Assembly: GCA_964519835.1 (NCBI GenBank)
Contig: CAZFLD010000078.1
Location: 1 to 17,677, forward strand
Source: CAZFLD01 sp964519835
Lineage (GTDB): Bacteria > Spirochaetota > Spirochaetia > DSM-27196 > CAZFLD01
Direction: 5' to 3'
Length of the DNA stretch: 17,677 nucleotides
The stretch's first letter is position 1, and each line of letters starts with the position of its first letter. Position numbers and translations under genes: made by a program. Positions 1 to 6,534 of the stretch are shown piece by piece. Below the pieces are notes generated by a model. It ran no database searches. It was not told the origin of the DNA and saw only the letters and a program-made list of their open reading frames with translations.

Positions 1-2
1 GG

Positions 3-344
3 GGCAGAAAAGTAACCTACGTGACCGACAGCTTGTTTTTTCCGCACATCGCCGAAGAGGCGGCCGGCTCGGACCTGTTTGTCTGCGAAGGCATGGTGGA
101 CGACGCGGCGGAGGAAAGTGCCCACGCCAAAAAGCACATGACGGCACGAGAGGCAGGTCGTTTGGCGGCTCTTGCCGGGGACGTAAAGCGGCTCGGGATT
201 ATCCACTTTAGCCCGCGGTACACCAAGGTTGATCTAAAAAAACTATTGGCCGAGGCCAAGGAGGAATTCGCCGGCGCCTTCCTTTGCCGCGACGGTCAGC
301 ACATCCTACTGCCGTTCGACGAGGAACAGGCCAAACAGGAATAG
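3..344 (+). CDS. rnz: Ribonuclease Z, C-terminal part (5' end outside window)
   Basis: This is the 3' end of RNase Z, the metallo-beta-lactamase-fold endonuclease that trims tRNA 3' trailers in the cytoplasm. The frame is open from base 3 and reads GRKVTYVTDS, so the GTG at 21 is internal and the true start lies upstream of the window. The visible part carries the late family motifs: the Asp of YVTD (metal ligand), SDLFVCEGM, the HMTAREAG block (the catalytic H-T/E segment) and the His of HFSPRY (metal ligand). The N-terminal HxHxDH motif is not in the window. The stop is TAG at 342-344. An 18-base gap separates it from the ABC ATPase on the same strand, so co-transcription is likely. Recognition rests on these motifs, and the truncation is a window-edge effect. 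Confidence 0.88.
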   Translation, partial: GRKVTYVTDSLFFPHIAEEAAGSDLFVCEGMVDDAAEESAHAKKHMTAREAGRLAALAGDVKRLGIIHFSPRYTKVDLKKLLAEAKEEFAGAFLCRDGQHILLPFDEEQAKQE

Positions 345-362
345 GCGGAGAACGAGCGGGGA

Positions 363-1028
363 ATGATCGAGGCCGAGAACATAGATGTACGCCTGAAAAG
401 CGGTCGCCACATACTTCGGGGAATATCCCTGTCCCTCGAGTCCGTCGGCGTCACGGCGGTTGTCGGCGCGAATGGGGCCGGCAAGACTACGCTCCTTCGG
501 TTGCTCAGCGGCCGCATAAGGCGGTTGTCCGGATCCCTGTTTATCAATGGTGTGGCCGTGCGGCCGGATGGTGCCCAAGCGCGGCGGCTCACGGGTTACT
601 TGCCCGAGGGGGCTCCGCTGTACAGGCGGCTTACTCCGGCGGAGTTTTTGCGCTTTGTCTATCGGGCCCGTGGACTCGACCGGCAAGCGTGGGGTGATGC
701 GCCGGAGGTTCGGCGGCTTGGTATCGATGCGGTGTTGCATCGTGAGATAGGCGGCCTAAGTCAGGGGTACAAACGCCGGGTAGCGCTGGTAGGCGCGCTA
801 GCCGGAGGTCCACCGCTCCTGTTGCTGGACGAGGCAACCTCGGGGCTCGACGAAAATCTCCGACGCGATTTTCTCGAGATGATTCGAGAACTATCAAACG
901 ATCGCCAGATTATCCTGACGACCCACCACGACGAGGAGATCGAGGCTCTCGATGCGAAGGTGATCACGCTTTCCGATGGACGAGTTGTGGATTCATCGGA
1001 GGTTCGGCCGGATCGGAGGTGGCGGTGA
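363..1028 (+). CDS. ABC-2 type transporter ATP-binding protein (GldA-like)
   Basis: Cytoplasmic ATPase subunit of an ABC exporter, 221 aa. All nucleotide-binding motifs are visible: Walker A GANGAGKT (35-42), a Q-loop region reading GYLPEGAPLY where the usual Gln is replaced by Pro-Glu as in many ABC-2 export ATPases, signature LSQGY (132-136), Walker B PLLLLDEA (151-158), D-loop SGLD (160-163) and the switch His in TTHH (187-188). The protein is short for the family because it lacks a long C-terminal extension. The ATG start at 363 has only a weak purine-rich ribosome site. Its TGA (1026-1028) overlaps the GTG start of the permease in a GTGA arrangement, so the two are probably translationally coupled. 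With the next three genes it forms a GldA/GldF/GldG-like module plus DUF4340. The substrate cannot be read from the sequence. Confidence 0.9.
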   Translation: MIEAENIDVRLKSGRHILRGISLSLESVGVTAVVGANGAGKTTLLRLLSGRIRRLSGSLFINGVAVRPDGAQARRLTGYLPEGAPLYRRLTPAEFLRFVYRARGLDRQAWGDAPEVRRLGIDAVLHREIGGLSQGYKRRVALVGALAGGPPLLLLDEATSGLDENLRRDFLEMIRELSNDRQIILTTHHDEEIEALDAKVITLSDGRVVDSSEVRPDRRWR

Positions 1029-1753
1029 ACGGGTTTGTGGCGATCTTATGCAAGGACCTTCGAACTTATTTTCTGACCTTTTCCGGCTACGTAGTCGCCG
1101 GACTGCTCTGCCTCGCGTCGGGCGTTGGATTCTTTCTGACCCACGGTTTTTTCCAGCGCGATGTATCAAGCCTGCAGGCATACTTTGAGATACTTGCTCC
1201 GATTCTGCTGGTTGCGGTACCGGCCGTCACAGCGGGGACTTGGGGAACGGAAGGTGCCGGCGGCACTGAAGAGATCCTTCTGAGTCTCCCAATCGGTGAC
1301 GGTGCGCTGGTGATCGGAAAGTGGTGTGCAACCGTTGGATTTGTTCTTGTCGTTCTGATTGTTGCGTCACTTGCTCCCCTCGCGGTTACGGCGTTTGGAG
1401 ACTTTGATGGAGGGATTATTGTCGCGCAGTTTTTGGGCTTGCTGTTGTTTCTGGGTTCGGCCCTAGCCTGGGGGCAGTTTTTTTCACTTGTGGCCAAGAC
1501 AACGATTGCAGGCTTTTTCCTTGCCCTGGGGTTCCTTGTGGCTCTTGGCCTGTCACATCGACTTGCCCCTCTTTTCCCCGTTTCGTCGCCCATCACTGAC
1601 CTTTTGAACGCCGTATCTCTCGAATTTCGGTTTCGAAGCTTTGCCCGAGGGCTTGTGGACACGCGCGACGTGACCTATCTGCTGGCCGTCACCGGCCTTG
1701 GATTGTTTGGGGCTGCTCGGTTTGTGACGCAGAGGCGTCGGGCGGACGGGTGA
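1025..1753 (+). CDS. ABC-2 type membrane permease (GldF-like)
   Basis: Integral membrane subunit that pairs with the ATPase just upstream, 242 aa. About six hydrophobic helices are visible (roughly 18-38, 55-73, 98-124, 134-152, 157-178 and 215-232). A cytoplasmic segment between helices 2 and 3 contains TEEILLSLPI, a loop typical of ABC-2 permeases (E-x-L-L-s-l-P). I chose GTG at 1025 over the GTG at 1019. GGAGG at 1015-1019 sits five bases before 1025 and would overlap the 1019 start, and the 1025 start gives a clean GTGA overlap with the ATPase stop. The gene ends TGA at 1751-1753, overlapping the start of the GldG-like gene. Similarity to GldF of gliding-motility operons is by architecture and neighbours. 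It does not imply gliding. Confidence 0.85.
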   Translation: MNGFVAILCKDLRTYFLTFSGYVVAGLLCLASGVGFFLTHGFFQRDVSSLQAYFEILAPILLVAVPAVTAGTWGTEGAGGTEEILLSLPIGDGALVIGKWCATVGFVLVVLIVASLAPLAVTAFGDFDGGIIVAQFLGLLLFLGSALAWGQFFSLVAKTTIAGFFLALGFLVALGLSHRLAPLFPVSSPITDLLNAVSLEFRFRSFARGLVDTRDVTYLLAVTGLGLFGAARFVTQRRRADG

Positions 1754-3300
1754 TGTCACGTTTGGTATCGGCGCTGGGCGTAGCGGCAATCCTGTTGTTT
1801 GCCCTAAACGGATCGATGTTTCATGCGCGGTTCGACCTAACGCGCGGGCGGGTGTATTCGCTTTCCGAGGTGACCCAGGCGATAGTAGATGACCTGCCTG
1901 GTCCGGTCTTGCTTACCTACTATCGGAGCGAGATACTCCGGAACGTGGTGCCCGGTGTAGCGGAGGCCGAAGACTTTCTTCGGAGTTTTTCTTCCGCTGC
2001 CGGGTCCAAGGTGGAGCTTCGTCTTGCGGACACCTCCGGGGTGCCCTTTGCGGAGTCCGTCTCCGACATGGGCTTAACACCGCTACGCCTCGAGCTGCCT
2101 CGGGAGGATGCCGATCAAACGGCGTACGCCGGATTGGTGCTGCGGCTTTACGATCGAACCGTCTCCGTACCACGAGTGTTGGGCATCGACCGGCTCGAGT
2201 ACGAGTTGGCACTTGGCCTTCGGCGGTTGTCCGCCGGTACGCTGCCGACCCTGGTCGTTTTGGAGGCCGACCGGCGTCTTCGATTTGATCGCGACTTTCG
2301 ACTCTTGGAGAGTCGGCTGCAAGACAGGTATCGGATTGTCGTTGCCACGGAACCGGGGGACATTGCTCCTGAAGCGGATTCCTTTTTGGTACTCGGCGCG
2401 TACCTGGATCATACGATGGTCGCAGTAGTGGAACAGCGCCTTGCGGAGGGAGCAGGCGCCCTTTTTGCCTTTGACGGGGCCGACCCGGAGGATGAGAGAC
2501 GGAGAGCGACGCCCGGTGCGACCCAGCAACTGCTGTCGCGATACGGAATCGAAGTCGAGCCGAGCATAGTCCTCGACTCTTCCAACGTGCTCGTGCCCTT
2601 TAATCGCTTTGACGACGCGGGCGGACGGGTTGTGTACGAGCCGTATCCTTATTGGATCGAGGTTCAGGAACAAAACGTAGACCGTGAACACCCCGTAACT
2701 GCGGGGTTTGCGGGCCTAACCCTCTTTTGGGCGAGCCCATTGCGGATCGTGCCTCCCAGGCCTGCCGACGGACCTCCCGGGGATCATACCATTATTGCTG
2801 CTACAACCGACGACTCATGGACCGTGGTGCCTCCGGTGAGTATGGAGTCGGAAGCGGCTCGTAGATCGCAGGAGCTCTCCACAAGTCTCGCGGTCCGGAG
2901 GCCCCTTGTTATCTCTTACGGGCCCACCAAAACGTCGAATGGCGGCACGCCGACCGAAGCGCCCACCGCCGGTGTCTCGTCACGCCCAGCGAGTGGGCCG
3001 CGTATGATGGTTGTTGGGGACTGGGAGTTTGCGAGCGATTTGGTTTCCGCTGCCGACGCCGGGCATAACCTGGAGTTTGTGCTAAACGCCCTGGAGTGGG
3101 TTTCCGGCGACGACGACCTTTTGTCGATCCGTATGAGAGGAGCCCGCGACCAACGACTTTCGCGGACGGACGGCACCGCGGGTCGCAGAAGGCGGAATCT
3201 TGTTGAAATCCTTGGAATGCTGGTGATTCCCGCCGTATGGTTTGTCGTGGGAGCGGTTGTGGTTCTGAGGCGAAGGAGGAGAGGTGAATCAGTCGAGTAA
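1753..3300 (+). CDS. GldG-like ABC-type transport auxiliary protein
   Basis: A 515-aa protein with an N-terminal helix (5-20), a large extracytoplasmic region and a C-terminal helix (485-505) followed by a run of Arg, so both ends are anchored in the inner membrane. After the first helix it reads FDLTRGRVYSLSEVT (27-41), the hallmark of the GldG / ABC_transp_aux family, followed by a strand predicted to build the thioredoxin-like domain (PVLLTYY, 51-57). The family accompanies GldA/GldF exporters, and its biochemical role is unknown. ATG at 1753 overlaps the permease stop as TGATG; GTG at 1750 is an alternative that adds one residue. The C-terminal part overlaps the next gene by 17 bases. A Thr/Pro-rich linker near residues 395-415 may separate two extracytoplasmic domains. 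The family call is fairly sure, the function is not. Confidence 0.8.
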   Translation: MSRLVSALGVAAILLFALNGSMFHARFDLTRGRVYSLSEVTQAIVDDLPGPVLLTYYRSEILRNVVPGVAEAEDFLRSFSSAAGSKVELRLADTSGVPFAESVSDMGLTPLRLELPREDADQTAYAGLVLRLYDRTVSVPRVLGIDRLEYELALGLRRLSAGTLPTLVVLEADRRLRFDRDFRLLESRLQDRYRIVVATEPGDIAPEADSFLVLGAYLDHTMVAVVEQRLAEGAGALFAFDGADPEDERRRATPGATQQLLSRYGIEVEPSIVLDSSNVLVPFNRFDDAGGRVVYEPYPYWIEVQEQNVDREHPVTAGFAGLTLFWASPLRIVPPRPADGPPGDHTIIAATTDDSWTVVPPVSMESEAARRSQELSTSLAVRRPLVISYGPTKTSNGGTPTEAPTAGVSSRPASGPRMMVVGDWEFASDLVSAADAGHNLEFVLNALEWVSGDDDLLSIRMRGARDQRLSRTDGTAGRRRRNLVEILGMLVIPAVWFVVGAVVVLRRRRRGESVE

Positions 3301-4204
3301 GACTGCTCTCATCCTGGCCGGCGCTTGTACTGTGGGCCTTGTGTTGTACGCCGTGGGGCTTGCGCGAGCGGGAGACCGGATGCCGATAGACCCACCCGTC
3401 ATGGACGTGCGTATCGATCAGATCGCCACTGTGCGGCTCGAATCGGCCTACAGGGAAAGCGCGATCACGGTTGACCTGGTGTCGGAGCTCGCACCGAGCA
3501 TCGTTGTAGACAACAGACGTTTTCCCGCCAATCCCGGCCGCGTAGAGTCGCTCCTTTCCACCGCGGTCGAACTGCGGCGCTTTAGGACCGTCGGTACGAC
3601 GTCGGGTGAAACCTACTTCCCCGACGGCGGTTCGCGCCTCTTGTTCTTTGACAGCCAAGGGGCCGTGCTGGCAGACGTCACCGTCGGCGCGCCGACGAAC
3701 ACCGGCGATGAGGTGTATTACCGACCCCACGGGGATCGTGGGGTCGGGGTCACGGACGGTGCAATACTGTTCTACATCGAACAATCACCTACCTTTTACG
3801 CAGATCTGCGGGTATTTGGTCGCGGGCCGGCGGCGGAAGAAATTGCGGCTCTGCGACTGGAGCCGTCCGGCACAGGGTTGTTTCCGGACGCCGTATACGA
3901 TGATCCTGGCCCCGAGCTTTATTCTATGGTCCGCCGGATACTCGACCTCGAGGGAGTAGCGTTTTCAGAATTCGATCCAAACGATGCAGGAGCGGCATCC
4001 ACGGCACTGGTAGAACTCGTGGCGACCAATAGGAGGATATGGCGCCTGCACATCTACCTGCCGATGTCTCAGGGCGATCAGGTAGGCGGTTTTGTGGCCG
4101 TGAGACCGGAAGGTCCAGGTTTGCCGTCGACATCTGCAGGAGGTGGGTTTAGCTACCTGGTGCCTCGGACACAGGTGGCGTTTGCTGTATCCCAGTCTCT
4201 ATAG
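3284..4204 (+). CDS. DUF4340 domain-containing membrane-anchored protein
   Basis: A 306-aa protein with one N-terminal hydrophobic segment (about 8-26) and an otherwise soluble, probably periplasmic body. Residues around 105-155 show the DUF4340 pattern: a repeated strand in which SRLLFFDSQGAVLADVTVG is followed by a YYRPHG segment. DUF4340 proteins commonly sit next to GldG-like genes, as here. The GTG start at 3284 is supported by a strong AAGGAGG site just upstream, inside the end of the GldG-like gene (17-base overlap). Cys15 in LAGAC resembles the loose lipobox of spirochaetes, so a lipoprotein is possible. Hydrophobic sequence continues past the Cys, however, which fits an uncleaved anchor better. 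It is the last gene of the operon and meets a convergent gene 54 bases downstream. Confidence 0.78.
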   Translation: MNQSSKTALILAGACTVGLVLYAVGLARAGDRMPIDPPVMDVRIDQIATVRLESAYRESAITVDLVSELAPSIVVDNRRFPANPGRVESLLSTAVELRRFRTVGTTSGETYFPDGGSRLLFFDSQGAVLADVTVGAPTNTGDEVYYRPHGDRGVGVTDGAILFYIEQSPTFYADLRVFGRGPAAEEIAALRLEPSGTGLFPDAVYDDPGPELYSMVRRILDLEGVAFSEFDPNDAGAASTALVELVATNRRIWRLHIYLPMSQGDQVGGFVAVRPEGPGLPSTSAGGGFSYLVPRTQVAFAVSQSL

Positions 4205-4211
4205 GGCCTGC

Positions 4212-4236
4212 CGCCCGGTAATAGCGCTGTCGGGCG
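4212..4236. terminator. Possible weak bidirectional hairpin between convergent genes
   Basis: In the 54-base gap between the DUF4340 gene and the convergent pseudo-GGDEF gene, CGCCCG (4212-4217) is followed after 13 bases by its exact complement CGGGCG (4231-4236). No T-tract follows on either strand and the loop is long, so this is at best a weak terminator or RNA 3' stabiliser. Confidence 0.25.
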
Positions 4237-4258
4237 AACTGGGAGCAGTGGGTCGGCT

Positions 4259-5617
4259 CTATGGGCCCGTGATTATTGGTGATTGCCGGCCGCCTCGACT
4301 CAAAAAGCTCCGGTACGCCTGAGGATCGGAATGGAAGCCTACGATACGTGCCGATTCGCTCTGTGCCTTGGACAGAGCGCCCTCGGCCTCTGCTATGAGG
4401 CGGCCGGCCTCGATAATGCGCCCGTTTCTGGACGAAAGGCCGGCAAACGGGCGAGTTAGTTTATGTTCATGACACGTCGCCACGAAGTCCTCGGCGCTCG
4501 CGAGGGCTTCGGTCAAGCTCGTTCGAGGCAACACGACCGCAATGCCGTTGTTGTCGTAGTGGAAGACGAGGTCTTGGTACTCGTACGTGTGGATGAGGAT
4601 GCGGTACAGCTCAGTTTGCGTGGGCTCATCGAATAAACGAGAACGCACCAGCATGAGGCAGAGGTCGTCGTCATTCTCCGCCGCACGGTCGAGCTCTAGA
4701 CTCAATCTGGGCTCGAAGTGTTTGCGATAGCCGATCCCGGTTTCCGGGTCGAACAGGCCTGTCTCGGTGGCTTGCGGAGTAACAGCCCCCCGGCCGGCAA
4801 CCTCCGCAGTTGCCGCTGCCGCCTCTGGAGCGCCCGGTGGCGGACCAATCGTGGATGCCGGCGCCACATCCTGAGGTGCGTCCGAATCGTCGTTACCGCT
4901 CTTAACTGCCGTAGCAGTCGCGGGTTCACTCCGGTCCGCGGCGGCCTCGTGAATACGCTTGTCCGACGTCGCTCCAGGCGCGGAAGAGATCTTGCCGGTT
5001 GTAAGTCGGCCGCCGGTCGATTCAGAGGATGCGGTCTCGGTGGTCTCGACGGCCTCCGCTATTCGGCTGCGCAGGACAAACACCACCAGCGCGGTAATGG
5101 TGGCTCCCAGGTAGACAAGCAGGATCAGAAGCGATTCTCGAAGCACGGTAGCTACCGCTGCAGACGGCAAGACGTCAAAAGATGCGTCGGCAATATAGAC
5201 GGGAGACGTTCCGTCGGCACGTATCGGGGAGGAAAAGCTTGCACGTGTCAAAGAGGTTGCGCCAATCAACGAGCCGGGCGAGTTGGGCCGTGCGGTATCT
5301 ATTCCCGGGGCCCCCGCGGATAAGAGGCCCGAATCGCGAGACCAGAGGTACTCAATTCCCCGATCGATGGTATACACAACGTATACGGCGAGACCGGACG
5401 CGTGATCGATCCGCGGCCGGACCGCAGCCGCGATTCGCTCCGGAGGCGTGCCGTTGTTGCCCGCGAGTCCACCTTTTACCGCCGACGCGAGGATCGAGTA
5501 CCGAGTCTCGGCATCTTCCAATCGCTCGCTCCGTTCGGCGCGCAGCCGAAACACACCAAAGGCAATCAAAAAGACAAAAAATACAAGTGTAATAGCTGTA
5601 TAAACTCGGCCGAACAC
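4259..5617 (-). CDS. Two-helix membrane sensor with degenerate GGDEF-like domain
   Basis: A 452-aa protein: helix 1 at about 8-24, an extracytoplasmic domain (25-160, size compatible with a small sensor domain), helix 2 at 162-183, a long Ala/Pro/Thr-rich linker (190-285), then a C-terminal domain that follows the GGDEF fold pattern. That domain begins FDPETGIGYRKHF (289-301; compare the D-x-L-T-G-L-x-N-R start of diguanylate cyclases). It ends with a typical A-x-x-L-I-A-E-A-E-x-A-L-x-x-A helix (404-418). At the signature position it reads HYDNNGIAVVLP (353-364), so the GGDEF loop is lost and diguanylate cyclase activity is not expected. The GTG start is forced because the first helix begins almost at once and no other start codon precedes it. 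A perfect TATAAT lies seven bases upstream. It may be a regulatory pseudo-enzyme. It stands alone, convergent to the ABC module and divergent from the MEMO gene. Confidence 0.75.
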   Translation of the reverse strand: MFGRVYTAITLVFFVFLIAFGVFRLRAERSERLEDAETRYSILASAVKGGLAGNNGTPPERIAAAVRPRIDHASGLAVYVVYTIDRGIEYLWSRDSGLLSAGAPGIDTARPNSPGSLIGATSLTRASFSSPIRADGTSPVYIADASFDVLPSAAVATVLRESLLILLVYLGATITALVVFVLRSRIAEAVETTETASSESTGGRLTTGKISSAPGATSDKRIHEAAADRSEPATATAVKSGNDDSDAPQDVAPASTIGPPPGAPEAAAATAEVAGRGAVTPQATETGLFDPETGIGYRKHFEPRLSLELDRAAENDDDLCLMLVRSRLFDEPTQTELYRILIHTYEYQDLVFHYDNNGIAVVLPRTSLTEALASAEDFVATCHEHKLTRPFAGLSSRNGRIIEAGRLIAEAEGALSKAQSESARIVGFHSDPQAYRSFLSRGGRQSPIITGP

Positions 5618-5624
5618 AGCACCT

Positions 5625-5654
5625 ATTATACACCGATGAAACCGCTTCCTGCAA
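5625..5654 (-). promoter_or_regulatory. Promoter of the pseudo-GGDEF gene, possibly leaderless
   Basis: On the minus strand a perfect -10 box TATAAT (5630-5625) is preceded by a weak -35 TTGCAG (5654-5649) with an 18-base spacer. Only seven bases separate the -10 from the GTG start, so transcription would begin at or next to the start codon. Consistent with this, no convincing Shine-Dalgarno sequence is present. Confidence 0.5.
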
Positions 5655-5682
5655 AACGCCTTCTGCCTTTAGACTGTCATGT

Positions 5683-6534
5683 ATGGATCGAAGACAACGA
5701 AGGCTGCCGACCGGCTGGTATCCCGAAGGGGGAGAAGAGGTCGCGCAATTACTCGGCGATTGGGGCGGGAAGGACAGTAACGGACGATACGGCGCAGTCG
5801 TCGTACCGCACGCAGGTTGGCGCTTTTCCGCACGCCAGGCGTTCTCGGTCCTGCGTGGTCTGGGCCCTCTGGTAGAGACGATTGTCATCTGTGGCGGCCA
5901 CTTGCGGCCCCACGATCCAATCTGCTTCTACCCGGAGGAATCCTTAGACACACCCATGGGGCCGATGCCGGCTGATCCGGAGATAGTGGAATTGGCACGA
6001 AGTCTTGGCGGGGTTCCCCTGGCGGACGCCGACAACACAGTCGAAGTCCAGCTACCGATGTTGCGTTTCTTATTCCCCGACGCGAAAGTGGCGCCTCTCA
6101 GAGTTCCGCCGGGCAATCCGGCAATAGATCTCGGGCGTGTCCTCGCGGACCTCGCGGGCGAGCGGATTGTTGTTGTGGCGTCGACCGATCTCACTCACTA
6201 CGGTCCGAACTATGCATTTACACCCCATGGGCTTGGGGCGACGGCGGTGCTTTGGGCGCGCGAGGTTAACGACGCGGGGCTTATCGAACGATTGAAAAAC
6301 AACGACGCGCCGGGTCTGATGTCCTATGCCCTCGAACACTCGGCCGCCTGTTCGCCGGGCGCCGTGGCCGCTGCTATAGAGTTTGCGAAGCGGACCGGTT
6401 TGAACGGTCCGAAGATTGTGGAGTATCGGACGAGCAATGATGTTCTGCCCGGGGACTCGTTTGTGGGTTATCTCGCGGCCGCCTACGAGCGTACGGGGAT
6501 ACCGGCGCACGAGCGTGAGGCCTCGGAGGATTAG
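5683..6534 (+). CDS. amrB: MEMO1 family / AmmeMemoRadiSam system protein B
   Basis: A 283-aa cytoplasmic protein of the MEMO1 family, whose fold is related to class III extradiol dioxygenases. The family signatures are in order: an N-terminal LPTGWYPEGGEE (8-19), PHAGWRFS (42-49, His43), GGHLRPHD (71-78, His73), VEVQLPML (120-127), STDLTHYG (167-174) and ACSPGAVAA (222-230, Cys223). His43, His73 and Cys223 correspond to the metal-ligand set known in human MEMO1. Length is normal for the family. The ATG at 5683 has no clear ribosome site, but it gives the usual short lead before the first motif. The partner genes often found with it (AMMECR1-like protein A and a radical SAM enzyme) are not in the window. 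The stop overlaps the stop of the convergent MAF gene by four bases. Family membership is clear; the bacterial function is not established. Confidence 0.88.
   Translation: MDRRQRRLPTGWYPEGGEEVAQLLGDWGGKDSNGRYGAVVVPHAGWRFSARQAFSVLRGLGPLVETIVICGGHLRPHDPICFYPEESLDTPMGPMPADPEIVELARSLGGVPLADADNTVEVQLPMLRFLFPDAKVAPLRVPPGNPAIDLGRVLADLAGERIVVVASTDLTHYGPNYAFTPHGLGATAVLWAREVNDAGLIERLKNNDAPGLMSYALEHSAACSPGAVAAAIEFAKRTGLNGPKIVEYRTSNDVLPGDSFVGYLAAAYERTGIPAHEREASED

Noticed and set aside
3284..3346. DUF4340 protein as a definite lipoprotein via Cys15
   Set aside because: The LAGAC context is permissible for spirochaetes, but strongly hydrophobic residues continue after the Cys, which suits a plain membrane anchor better.
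2909..3784. Minus-strand frame of 291 codons across the GldG/DUF4340 junction
   Set aside because: Lies antisense to two well-supported overlapping genes, has no ribosome site and reads as an Arg/Ser/Pro-rich shadow of GC-rich DNA.
4718..5323. Plus-strand frame of 201 codons opposite the pseudo-GGDEF gene
   Set aside because: Arg/Gly/Cys-rich antisense translation without motifs. The minus-strand frame has helices and a recognisable domain.
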